A DNA stretch of 13,689 nucleotides from the NCBI GenBank assembly GCA_017551215.1, contig JAFZMA010000038.1:1-13689 (forward strand). The letters are read 5' to 3'. The number at the start of each line of letters is the position of its first letter. Position 1 is the first letter of the stretch. Source of the stretch: Bacteroidales bacterium. Its GTDB lineage: Bacteria; Bacteroidota; Bacteroidia; Bacteroidales; UBA932. This document shows, piece after piece, positions 6,062 to 12,824 of the stretch. Made by a program: the position numbers and the translations under genes. The notes under the pieces were generated by a model. It made no database searches. It was not told where the DNA came from and saw only the letters and a list, made by a program, of their open reading frames with translations.

Positions 6062-6481
6062 TTACCAGATATTTTTTAGCGGCGTTGCGCTGCCGTATCG
6101 CAGAGGAAGTCCGTTCCTTTCTCCATCGTCATCTTCTGCCAGAGGCAGGTCAGGAGTTACTGTTCCGGCCTGAACCTTTTCCAACCATTTGATAGCCTGC
6201 TCATATCTTTTTTCCCTGGTCTCTGCACCCATCCTGGCTGAATTGGAGGAAACCATGTGGTATAGGGCTATATCGCAGGTGTACATTACTATCTGCTTGT
6301 TTCTTGCATCCCCTGAGGCAGAGAAGATCGCCTGGCAATCATACTTTGGCCGGAGATATCCGGAGATTTCTTCTATAGCTTCAGCCTCTGCGTTTTGCCT
6401 GTTCGTTGCATCGGTCTGAGACACCACCCTCAAAGCAGCGTCTCCTATGACCACCTTATAGTCTTCTTCTGTGATAAACAT
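6062..6481 (-). CDS. Head-tail connector, Mu gp36-like (DUF1320)
   Basis: A 139-residue protein beginning MFITEEDYKVVIGDAAL. The family pattern is present: an N-terminal helix, AEAEAIEEISGYLRPKYD in the first third, CDIALYHMVSS in the middle and RYEQAIKWLEKVQAG followed by TPDLPL near the C-terminus. DUF1320/gp36 proteins are helical adaptors related to the HK97 gp6 type, which sit below the portal. In Mu the gene lies after the capsid gene, whereas here it is between the terminase block and the portal, so the module has been rearranged. It is 18 bases upstream of the portal gene. Confidence 0.87.
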   Translation of the reverse strand: MFITEEDYKVVIGDAALRVVSQTDATNRQNAEAEAIEEISGYLRPKYDCQAIFSASGDARNKQIVMYTCDIALYHMVSSNSARMGAETREKRYEQAIKWLEKVQAGTVTPDLPLAEDDDGERNGLPLRYGSATPLKNIW

Positions 6482-6492
6482 AATCGAGATGT

Positions 6493-6729
6493 TTACTGTG
6501 TTATATACAGAGCAATCTTTTCTATATCCTGAATGGTGGTTCCGCTTTTGAACCTCCTTTGACGGATAAGTTCTTTAATTGTCTGCTTGGGTATTACCTT
6601 CAGCTTTCCTTTGAAGTAAAGAACATAGTACTTCACCCCAAACACCTTAGCTAGAGAATTTGCTTCTTTAACGGATTTCTTGTACCTGTAGGCAAAAATC
6701 AGATGCCTTATCTTCTTGATAAAACTCAT
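6493..6729 (-). CDS. Small basic protein of the packaging block, unknown
   Basis: 78 residues from the ATG at 6729 (MSFIKKIRHLIFAYRYKK). The frame can be traced further upstream to 6936, but that part runs inside the terminase gene in another frame and is a shadow; the start at 6729 directly follows the terminase stop (6731-6733). The protein is rich in K and R, with a short hydrophobic segment (KYYVLYFKGKLKVI), SVKEANSLAKVFGV and a C-terminal IQDIEKIALYIT. I do not recognise a family. Tight packing between terminase and connector genes suggests a packaging or head accessory. Confidence 0.7.
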   Translation of the reverse strand: MSFIKKIRHLIFAYRYKKSVKEANSLAKVFGVKYYVLYFKGKLKVIPKQTIKELIRQRRFKSGTTIQDIEKIALYITQ

Positions 6730-6730
6730 A

Positions 6731-8290
6731 TTACCATTTGTTTTTAGGTGACGGCCTCTTGCCGAATATTGGCTGGAAGCCTGTATGACGTGTATATTTC
6801 TGCAGTATAAATATGGCTCCTTCATCTGCGTCCGGAGCATCGTCGTGGGCGGAGCTGCCTCTTTCCAGAGCAAGTGTCTGCTCAATTCCGGTCTGCATGT
6901 CGGTGTTGTCTCTGAGATCTTGATTGTAGAAGACAAAACCTCTCTCCCAGAGTGGAGAAACCGCTTCTATCCTGGCAATCTTGTCCGGTTTCTTTCTTTT
7001 GTCCGGCATCAGCGGAAGCTGATAGCCACGGATGTTGCCCTCCAGCGTAAACTCATCCAGGATGGTGTCCTGCATGAAGTTGGCTTCCATAAAGAACTGT
7101 ACCGCAACATTCTCCGGCAGGCTTTCATAGAAGTTATATAGCCAGCGTACCATTCCGGAAACGGTGTCCTGTCTCACATAACAATCAATCAGATGCAGCT
7201 CTGTTCCTATCTTTCCCCAGACTCTAGAGGCTTTATAGTCGTTGGTCTTGGATGCTTTAAAAGATGGGTCTGTATAGCACACAATCTGGTCATACTTATG
7301 CAGGGGAAGTATCTTCTTGTATTTTATCCAGGTGTGCTTGAAAATGGTACCCTCAGTTATCGGGTTGTGCATCATCTCCTTGTTCCAGGCAGCATAGCCC
7401 ACAAAGTCTGCGTAGGCTTGTGCCTCTTCCTTTGTCCATTTCTCTTTCCAGGTGGGATTGCCATCTTTGTCCACGGCCTTTATCTCTGACACTAGCACAC
7501 CTTTCTTGGCGGCAATATTCGCAAGAACAGACTTCTTTGCAATGAGGTTTCCTACCATGATGAATCTGCCACGGCCCACATCCAAGGCTCCGAAAAGTGC
7601 TTCTACAACCCACTCCGTCATTTTCCGGACACGGTCTTCGTTTCTGCAGAGTTCATCATCGTCCAAGTCATCTATGACTATGTAGTCCGGACGGTCTTCA
7701 CGGTTACGGAGACCTCTTGGGCTTTGTCCACGGCCACAGGCCAGGAAGTGGATACCGCCTTGCGTGGTAAACTCTCCCTCTTCCCAGTTGCCAAGGTTCT
7801 TCTGCTGACCATAGTCAGCGATGAGCCTTTGGTTGAATTCCAGCTCTGCCTGGATATCTCCAAGCAGCCTCTTGGCCGCATCTTCGCTCTTTCCTACTAT
7901 TACCATGAATTTAATCAGAGGTAGAGGCTGGAACATAAGATCTAGAGGAGTAAAAATGTCAAAGTGTGTGCTCTTGGCGTGCCCACGGGGCCATTTGAAT
8001 ACAGCCTTGAGGTTTGGATTCTCTTTTATCTGCTTGTTTGCAGCATTTTGGAAAGGAGCATTATGTATTATCCGGAGTGGTTTGCCTGTGGCCTTGTCCC
8101 TTAAAGTAAGATAATGTGGGAAGTAATACTCACAGAAGGCGGCATAGTCGTTTCTCAGACGTGAAATCCTCAGATCTTTCTCGGCAGGAGTCTCTGCCGC
8201 CAAAGAGGCTGTCTCTGTAAGCGTCTGAACCTGCTTGCAGTGTTCCTTCCATTCGAGGTATCGGAGTTTTATGTCGGAGCTGTTGGCCAT
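6731..8290 (-). CDS. terL: Terminase large subunit (Mu gp28-like)
   Basis: A 519-residue DNA-packaging motor. The ATPase half carries an atypical Walker A, KWPRGHAKST (residues 99-108), a Walker B, YIVIDDLDD (203-211), and the motif MVGNLI around 245, a coupling-motif candidate. The RNase H-like nuclease half shows CYTDPSF (acidic D341), FMEANFMQD (E402) and HDDAPDADEGA (D484/D487), the three acidic clusters that bind metal. It translocates DNA into the prohead through the portal and cuts the concatemer. The ATG at 8290 follows the small-subunit stop by 15 bases. All key residues are present, so the enzyme appears intact. Confidence 0.94.
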   Translation of the reverse strand: MANSSDIKLRYLEWKEHCKQVQTLTETASLAAETPAEKDLRISRLRNDYAAFCEYYFPHYLTLRDKATGKPLRIIHNAPFQNAANKQIKENPNLKAVFKWPRGHAKSTHFDIFTPLDLMFQPLPLIKFMVIVGKSEDAAKRLLGDIQAELEFNQRLIADYGQQKNLGNWEEGEFTTQGGIHFLACGRGQSPRGLRNREDRPDYIVIDDLDDDELCRNEDRVRKMTEWVVEALFGALDVGRGRFIMVGNLIAKKSVLANIAAKKGVLVSEIKAVDKDGNPTWKEKWTKEEAQAYADFVGYAAWNKEMMHNPITEGTIFKHTWIKYKKILPLHKYDQIVCYTDPSFKASKTNDYKASRVWGKIGTELHLIDCYVRQDTVSGMVRWLYNFYESLPENVAVQFFMEANFMQDTILDEFTLEGNIRGYQLPLMPDKRKKPDKIARIEAVSPLWERGFVFYNQDLRDNTDMQTGIEQTLALERGSSAHDDAPDADEGAIFILQKYTRHTGFQPIFGKRPSPKNKW

Positions 8291-8305
8291 CTTTAGCTAA
8301 AAGGT

Positions 8306-8779
8306 TTATCTTCCGAGCCTTTCTCCCATCTTCTCCACGATGAAGAGATCCTGATACTTGTTGATGGCTTTCCTGAGTTCCGGAGTGAGCTTAGGGTCTG
8401 TCTGCGAACGGAACTCCAGCCATTTGTTGAATGCCATAAATACCTCAATGGCATCTACTACATTGGCTTTTTTGTCAAGTTTCTCTATTACCGAAGATAG
8501 TTTTGCCAGCTTGTCTCCCAGACTGGCCATAAGAGTTGGATCCTTGGATGAATTCACCTGCTCAATGAGGTTGTCAATGGTAAGGAGCAATTTGTTTACC
8601 AGCTCTGGTCTTGTGATGTTTCTGGCTGCCCTGGACTCTTTCCAGCCCTCTGTATTGCACCATTTCGAGATGGTGACTTTGGATATGCCAGTCTTCAATG
8701 CTATTTCCTGCTGCTCCATTCCGGAGAGGTATAGCGTCTTGGCCAGCGATTTCTTGTTTTCTAATTCAGCTTTATTCAT
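8306..8779 (-). CDS. terS: Terminase small subunit with N-terminal helix-turn-helix
   Basis: 157 residues from the ATG at 8779 (MNKAELENKKSLAKTLYLSG). The HTH lies at about residues 20-45: MEQQEIALKTGISKVTISKW followed by CNTEGW. The rest is helical (oligomerisation: LLLTIDNLIEQVN, LAKLSSVIEKLDKK), ending VEKMGERLGR. An in-frame ATG at 8911 would add 44 residues, but that extension is encoded by the dyad control region and reads as low-complexity QPLHT/QPMHT repeats, so I prefer 8779. The small subunit recognises the packaging site and recruits TerL. The dyads just upstream may be its own binding site or those of a late regulator. Confidence 0.85.
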   Translation of the reverse strand: MNKAELENKKSLAKTLYLSGMEQQEIALKTGISKVTISKWCNTEGWKESRAARNITRPELVNKLLLTIDNLIEQVNSSKDPTLMASLGDKLAKLSSVIEKLDKKANVVDAIEVFMAFNKWLEFRSQTDPKLTPELRKAINKYQDLFIVEKMGERLGR

Positions 8780-8824
8780 ACTGTCTGATTTTGGAGCGAA
8801 TATGTCTGAAAATCCTCTCTCAGG

Positions 8825-8853
8825 CAAAATAGTGTGCATCGGTTGCATACAAG
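8825..8853 (-). promoter_or_regulatory. Possible promoter for the packaging block
   Basis: On the - strand, CTTG (8850-8853) and TATTTTG (8825-8831) approach the Bacteroidota -33/-7 pattern with an 18-base spacer, but both elements are imperfect. Transcription would begin near 8815-8820, about 40 bases before the TerS ATG. The left dyad (8832-8850) occupies the spacer between the two elements, so a protein bound there would affect this promoter directly. Confidence 0.25.
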
Positions 8854-8871
8854 TGTGCAATGGTTGCACAC
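8832..8871. repeat. Two tandem 19-bp dyad sites in the divergent late control region
   Basis: Site 1 (8832-8850) reads GTGTGCA-TCGGT-TGCATAC, an imperfect inverted repeat. Site 2 (8853-8871) reads GTGTGCAA-TGG-TTGCACAC, with perfect 8-base arms. Their starts and centres are 21 bp apart, two turns of B-DNA, as expected for cooperative protein binding on one face. The right copy is followed by seven T (8872-8878), so it also resembles a terminator or attenuator for + strand RNA. The pair lies between TerS (-) and the protease gene (+), next to promoter-like elements on both sides. Likely uses: operator/activator site for late genes, or TerS packaging site. No regulator gene is in this window. 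Confidence 0.7.
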
Positions 8872-8875
8872 TTTT

Positions 8876-8906
8876 TTTGATGACAGTTTCCGTAAGGCTA
8901 AACTTG
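8876..8906 (+). promoter_or_regulatory. Near-consensus promoter for the head/lysis/tail operon
   Basis: TTTG at 8876-8879, a 19-base spacer, and TAAACTTG at 8899-8906 (one mismatch to TAnnTTTG). Predicted transcription start is about 8911, roughly 13 bases ahead of the ATG at 8924. Dyad site 2 ends four bases upstream of the -33 element, a typical position for an activator contacting RNA polymerase. Confidence 0.5.
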
Positions 8907-8923
8907 CTCAAAAATCAAAGGAT

Positions 8924-9859
8924 ATGAAAGAGAAAAGAGTAAGGCTGACCAATGACAGGCTGAACGCCTATGGCACTAGGGTGCTCACGGAGGGAATGGA
9001 TATAGAGCAGTACCAGCGGAATCCGGTGCTTCTTTACATGCATCATAGAGGTGTGGTTGTTGGGCAAGTAAAAGATATCAAGAAAGAGAAGGGAGAGGTT
9101 ACAGGTGTGCTTGTCTTTGATGAAGCCACAGACCTGAGCAAGCAGTTGAAAAAGCAATATGAAGAAAGAAGCATGAGGATGGTATCTGTGGGTATTGATA
9201 TTCTGGAACTTAGCGATGATCCAAAGTACCTTGAGTTGGGGCAGACCTCTCCGACTGTCACTAAGAGCAAGCTCTATGAAGTGTCATGCGTTGACATAGG
9301 AGCCAATGACGATGCCATCACCCTCTCCAGAGAAGGAACAATTCTCACATTGGGAAAGAACGGAAAGAACCCATTACCATTATTAACCAATAAACCTAAA
9401 GAAACACGTATGGACATTAAGAAGCTTGCCCTTATGTTAGGGCTACCTGAGGATGCTACTGAAGAGCAGATCCAGGCAAAGATCCAGCAGCTGCTTTCTC
9501 TTGCCAAGGAGCTTGAAACCCTGAGGAAGGAGAAAGAGGAGCTGACACTGTCCGCCATCACTTCGGCTGTAGATGATGCTGTGAAAGACCGCAGGCTCTC
9601 TGCAGACAAGAAGGCCCAGTTCATCGGACTTGGAAAGAAGATAGGCGTGGCAGAACTGAAGAATATCCTTCAGGCAATGAACCCTGTTGTAAAACCTAGC
9701 CAGATCCTCAACAATGGAGCGGCTGCAAACGGGCAGTACAAGAAGCTCAGCGAAGTTCCGGCTGACCAGCTGGAAGCAATGAGAGAGCATGACTTTGCCC
9801 AGTATGCAAAGCTTTACAGGGCAGAGTATGGCTTTGACTGTGAAATCGAACAAAACTAA
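8924..9859 (+). CDS. Prohead protease with C-terminal scaffold (HK97-type protease / Mu gpI-like)
   Basis: 311 residues from ATG 8924 (MKEKRVRLTNDRLNAYG), next to the predicted transcription start; an upstream ATG at 8834 lies inside the dyads and is rejected. The protease half (residues 1-160) has YMHHRG, with the candidate catalytic histidine, RMVSVGI, with the candidate serine, and LYEVSCVDIGANDDA, the closing strand of HK97-family prohead proteases. A shorter linker leads to a second half starting near MDIKKLALMLGLPEDA, with a coiled coil (IQQLLSLAKELETLRKEKEE) and LSADKKAQFIGLGKKIGV, like the scaffold part of Mu gpI. It would nucleate the capsid and then digest itself and the capsid N-terminus. 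The capsid gene follows after seven bases. Confidence 0.87.
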   Translation: MKEKRVRLTNDRLNAYGTRVLTEGMDIEQYQRNPVLLYMHHRGVVVGQVKDIKKEKGEVTGVLVFDEATDLSKQLKKQYEERSMRMVSVGIDILELSDDPKYLELGQTSPTVTKSKLYEVSCVDIGANDDAITLSREGTILTLGKNGKNPLPLLTNKPKETRMDIKKLALMLGLPEDATEEQIQAKIQQLLSLAKELETLRKEKEELTLSAITSAVDDAVKDRRLSADKKAQFIGLGKKIGVAELKNILQAMNPVVKPSQILNNGAAANGQYKKLSEVPADQLEAMREHDFAQYAKLYRAEYGFDCEIEQN

Positions 9860-9866
9860 AAAAACC

Positions 9867-11207
9867 ATGAAGAAATTATTTGTTATCGCAATGGCTCTGA
9901 TGCTCAACTGCGTATCAGGAGCCTTCTTGGGTGCCACAGTGGGCCTTGAGCCAATTGTCGGTGCCGTTGGGATGAATCTTGTGGCTGTAGCTGCAGGTTT
10001 CATGCCTGTAGATTATTCCATCCTCCGTGCAGGAGTGTATCGTGAAATCTGGACCGGAGAGATGGTGAAAAAGCTCCGTGGCGGGCTTGAAGGTACCTGG
10101 CTGGACGGGATTCCCGATGCCTCTTCACTGGTAGAAAACGATGTCATTCATCTTGTGGATGTCGGAGTTGATCCAGATGTTTTGATTAACAACACAACTT
10201 ATCCGATTCCTTTACAGGCCTTGAACGATTCTGATATTCCTGTGAGCCTTGACAAGTTCCAGACAAAGGTTACTCCTATCACAGACGATGAGCTTCATGC
10301 TCTCAGCTATGATAAGATGGCCAGGGTTCTTGAGAGTCATGGCAACTCTATCTCTGATGCCAAGTTCGCAAAGGCTGCACATGCTATCTGTGCCGCATCC
10401 AACACTGCATCAACTCCGATACTCAGCACTTCTGGAGAGACCGTTGTTGAGACAGGAAGAAATAGGATGACCCGTCAGGATCTGCTTAACCTTAAAGCAG
10501 CTCTTGATAAGCTCAAGGTTCCTGCTGCAGGCAGAAGGCTGGTTCTCTGTCCAGACCATGTGAATGATATGCTTGGCTGGAGCGAGGCATTCCAGAATCA
10601 GTATGGTCTGAATAACGCCAATGGAAAGGTCGCAAGACTCTATGGATTTGATATCTTTGAGTTTGCAGCTACTCCTCTTTATACCACAGCCGGAGCAAAG
10701 AAGGCGGTGGGAGCATCCGCTTCTACTGGAGAATTCCAGTGCTCATTCGCATTCTATACTCAGAGAATCTTCAAGGCTACCGGTTCAACCAAGATGTATC
10801 ACAGCCTTGCAGAGACAGATCCGGAGTATCAGCGTAACAAGATTAATTTCCGCCATTACTTCATCGCTATGCCTAAGAAGGCAGATGCGGCTGCGGTGCT
10901 TATGAGCGGATATAATGCAGGCGGACAGCCGACAATTACCGGTGACGACTCTCTTGAGGTAGCCGCTACTGCCGGCAGCAATACCCGTACTTATGCCACA
11001 AGCAACGGAGCCGCAGTTACAGCTCAGAGCAATGCGGATTGGCTGACAGTTTCCGCTTCTGGCAACAAGGTTACTTTCACCCGTACTGCTTATGCTTACA
11101 GTGCTGAAGGCTCCGAAACCCGTTCAGCTACTGTAACCATTGGTATCTCAGGAACCAATGTTACGAAGAGTGTAACTGTAACTCAGGCAATGGCTAGTCA
11201 GAGCTAA
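9867..11207 (+). CDS. Major capsid protein with C-terminal BACON-like domain
   Basis: 446 residues from ATG 9867 (MKKLFVIAMALMLN); an ATG at 9789 would overlap the protease gene and is less likely. The N-terminus (about residues 1-45) is strongly hydrophobic and resembles a signal peptide, which is odd for a capsid protein; it may be removed by the prohead protease. The shell region includes REIWTGEMVKKLRGG, the long helix SISDAKFAKAAHAICAAS, AGRRLVLCPDHVNDML and GFDIFEFA, as in Mu/HK97-fold capsid proteins of Bacteroidota phages. The last ~95 residues form a beta-rich domain with NADWLTVSASGNKV, then ETRSATVTIGISG and SVTVTQA, the BACON pattern (W, R-A-T strand, closing VTQ). Displayed on the capsid it could bind mucin or other glycans, by analogy with the BACON domain reported in crAss-like phages. 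Confidence 0.85.
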   Translation: MKKLFVIAMALMLNCVSGAFLGATVGLEPIVGAVGMNLVAVAAGFMPVDYSILRAGVYREIWTGEMVKKLRGGLEGTWLDGIPDASSLVENDVIHLVDVGVDPDVLINNTTYPIPLQALNDSDIPVSLDKFQTKVTPITDDELHALSYDKMARVLESHGNSISDAKFAKAAHAICAASNTASTPILSTSGETVVETGRNRMTRQDLLNLKAALDKLKVPAAGRRLVLCPDHVNDMLGWSEAFQNQYGLNNANGKVARLYGFDIFEFAATPLYTTAGAKKAVGASASTGEFQCSFAFYTQRIFKATGSTKMYHSLAETDPEYQRNKINFRHYFIAMPKKADAAAVLMSGYNAGGQPTITGDDSLEVAATAGSNTRTYATSNGAAVTAQSNADWLTVSASGNKVTFTRTAYAYSAEGSETRSATVTIGISGTNVTKSVTVTQAMASQS

Positions 11208-11209
11208 CC

Positions 11210-11419
11210 ATGAAACTGAAGGTTATTAAACGGTTTAAGGACAAAAACAACCTCTCCATCATTTACGAGGTAGGACAGACCGTCTCCTTCAACGATGAGG
11301 CTCGCTGTTCAGACGTAATTGCAAGAGGCTTATGTGAACCTGTGGCAGAGCCAAAGGCTGAAAAGGCCTCGCCTGCCCTCCAAAAGTCCATCAATAAACC
11401 GGCAAAAAACAGCAAGTGA
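11210..11419 (+). CDS. Small head-associated protein
   Basis: A 69-residue protein of the short type found right after phage capsid genes: MKLKVIKRFKDKNN, IYEVGQTVSF, then ARCSDVIARGLCEPV and a lysine/proline-rich tail. The pattern (K-V-x-F-D-x5-Y-x-G-x-x6-A...L..RGLCE) fits the small SH3-like or tail-completion-like proteins in this position; the role is unproven. It begins two bases after the capsid stop and ends two bases before the amidase ATG, so it is co-translated in one operon. Confidence 0.65.
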   Translation: MKLKVIKRFKDKNNLSIIYEVGQTVSFNDEARCSDVIARGLCEPVAEPKAEKASPALQKSINKPAKNSK

Positions 11420-11421
11420 TT

Positions 11422-11901
11422 ATGCGCAAACAGCTTCAATATCTTGTAATCCACTGCACAGCCACAAAGGAGGGACGTGAGGTCAAGTCTGATGAGATTC
11501 GGGCGTGGCATACTCTTCCTGTGGCAAAAGGTGGACGTGGATGGAAACAGGTTGGATATACAGACATGATCCATCTTGACGGCAAGGTGGAGAGGCTGGT
11601 AGACAACAACGAGGATGCCTGGGTAGATCCGTGGGAAATCACCAACGGTGCCAAGGGATATAACAGCATCAGCCGTCACGTGGTATACGTAGGAGGGCTT
11701 GCGTCGGATGCAAAAACTCCGAAAGATACCCGTACGGCTGCACAGCTGAAATCTCTGGAGCAGTACGTAAAAGCTTTCCACACCAAGCATCCCAACGTCA
11801 AGATTATAGGGCACAACCAGGTGGCAGACAAAGCCTGCCCTTGCTTTGATGTTTCCCAATGGCTCAAACAGATAGGTATCAACCAAGATGGAAAACTATG
11901 A
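11422..11901 (+). CDS. N-acetylmuramoyl-L-alanine amidase endolysin (Amidase_2, T7 lysozyme-like)
   Basis: 159 residues from ATG 11422; a GTG at 11416 overlaps the upstream stop and is less likely. It cuts the bond between muramic acid and L-alanine in peptidoglycan. Zinc ligands H11 (VIHCTAT), H131 (IGHNQ) and C139 (KACPCFD) align with H17, H122 and C130 of T7 lysozyme; Y46 (GYTD) and K137 match its catalytic Tyr46 and Lys128. Also typical are REVKSDEIRAWH, GYNSIS and the block TAAQLKSLEQYV. There is no signal peptide, so release probably depends on a holin. The gene lies between head and tail genes and overlaps the next by 14 bases. Confidence 0.94.
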   Translation: MRKQLQYLVIHCTATKEGREVKSDEIRAWHTLPVAKGGRGWKQVGYTDMIHLDGKVERLVDNNEDAWVDPWEITNGAKGYNSISRHVVYVGGLASDAKTPKDTRTAAQLKSLEQYVKAFHTKHPNVKIIGHNQVADKACPCFDVSQWLKQIGINQDGKL

Positions 11902-12226
11902 CACCTTAAAATGGATTGCAGAGATCCTGCTGCCTGTCATTACAGGATTGGCCGGATTCTTTGCTGGCAAGCGGAAGAGAGACAATGATTTCCTTTCAGA
12001 TCTGCAGAGCTCTATCAATGCTCTTTCCAAAGACAATGCGGAACTCATTAAGAAAACTATTGAACTCAATAAAGAGGTGGTTTCCTTGAGAAAAGAGAAT
12101 GCGGAGTTAAAGGAAGATGTTGGGGCTCTTCGCAAGGAGAACGCAGAGCTGAAGAAGGAGATTGGAGAGCTTAAATCCCAGCTTGACGGTGTCAAGACCA
12201 TAACCAGAGTGAAAAAAGATGCTTAA
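11888..12226 (+). CDS. Transmembrane plus coiled-coil protein of the lysis group (holin/antiholin or Rz-like)
   Basis: 112 residues: a short N-terminus (MENYDTLKW), one transmembrane segment at about 10-27 (ILLPVITGLAGFFAG), then KRKRDN and a long coiled coil to the C-terminus with heptads such as LRKENAELKEDVGALRKENA. Near-repeated 14-residue units (two LRKENAELK) give a leucine-zipper look. The positive charges right after the TM segment suggest an N-out/C-in orientation, so the coiled coil would be cytoplasmic, unlike an i-spanin. A holin or holin-partner role is possible. It overlaps the amidase gene by 14 bases and the following spanin-like gene by eight. Confidence 0.6.
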   Translation: MENYDTLKWIAEILLPVITGLAGFFAGKRKRDNDFLSDLQSSINALSKDNAELIKKTIELNKEVVSLRKENAELKEDVGALRKENAELKKEIGELKSQLDGVKTITRVKKDA

Positions 12227-12824
12227 ACCTACCATCATATTGCTAATTGCGGCTTCTTTTTCTTGCGCTTGCGCTCCCTTGAGACTGTCTGCCAGGCAGT
12301 CTCTACGGGAGAGCAATCAGAAACAGCGTGCAGCGATGGATGAGATGCTGGTAAGTGTAAACACTATAAAAAGCCAGCTTGCAGATTTGATCTCTCGCAG
12401 TATGTTCTCGGATACTTCTGACCTTATGGTTGAAACAGAGAAAATAACAGAGTGTTTCAGCAAGCCGGATTCCCTGGAGAAAGAGCCTGTCATTCTTTCC
12501 AGGACAACAGAAAAAACTTCTGCAAGGAAAAAGTATGGGGTAAACAAATCTGCCGAGACAACTGCTTCTGTTGCTTCTTTCTCTTCTGACACACTTTCCA
12601 TAAAGGAGACTATCAGAGAGCAAAGCAAAGAAGTCTCTGCTTCTGACTTAAAGATAGACGTAAAAAAGAAAACAGGATTATCCTGGTATCAGAAAGGTCT
12701 AATTTACTTGGGAAGCATTACCCTTGCCTATGGAGCCTTAAACTTGGCGTTGAAGTTTTATATGCCCCAGTCGGGGGGTATTTTAACATTGCTTAAAAAC
12801 CTTTTAAACAAGACAAAAATATGA
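12219..12824 (+). CDS. Candidate unimolecular spanin (N-terminal lipoprotein-like signal, C-terminal TM)
   Basis: 201 residues. The N-terminus MLKPTIILLIAASFSCACAP is a hydrophobic signal ending in cysteines (C16, C18) that could be lipidated, though the lipobox is not canonical. The middle is a charged, helical region (QSLRESNQKQRAAMDEML). A clear transmembrane segment at about 157-181 (LIYLGSITLAYGALNLALKF) follows near the C-terminus. A lipoprotein anchor at one end and an inner-membrane segment at the other is the plan of unimolecular spanins such as T1 gp11, which fuse inner and outer membranes at lysis. Context (amidase, TM protein, overlapping starts) supports this. A two-gene Rz/Rz1 pair with the preceding gene is less likely because this protein has its own TM. 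Confidence 0.55.
   Translation: MLKPTIILLIAASFSCACAPLRLSARQSLRESNQKQRAAMDEMLVSVNTIKSQLADLISRSMFSDTSDLMVETEKITECFSKPDSLEKEPVILSRTTEKTSARKKYGVNKSAETTASVASFSSDTLSIKETIREQSKEVSASDLKIDVKKKTGLSWYQKGLIYLGSITLAYGALNLALKFYMPQSGGILTLLKNLLNKTKI

Noticed and set aside
6730..6936. N-terminal extension of the 78-residue gene to 6936
   Set aside because: This stretch is an alternative frame inside the 3' end of terL with no family-like content.
8853..8878. Simple terminator as the only role of dyad site 2
   Set aside because: The hairpin plus T7 fits a terminator, but a related dyad at exact 21-bp spacing and its position upstream of a promoter point to protein binding; terminator activity may be secondary.
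8780..8911. TerS start at 8911 with 44 extra residues
   Set aside because: The extension is encoded by the dyad control region and gives only repeat-derived QPLHT/QPMHT peptides; ATG 8779 starts right before the HTH domain.
8834..8923. Protease start at ATG 8834
   Set aside because: It begins within dyad site 1 and upstream of the predicted + promoter; ATG 8924 fits the promoter and the family.
8358..8927. 189-residue + strand frame opposite terS
   Set aside because: It mirrors the terS coding strand, is serine/leucine-rich in the manner of antisense frames, and has no promoter or family features.
9443..10003. 186-residue - strand frame across the protease/capsid junction
   Set aside because: It spans two well-supported + strand genes and has no coherent domain pattern.
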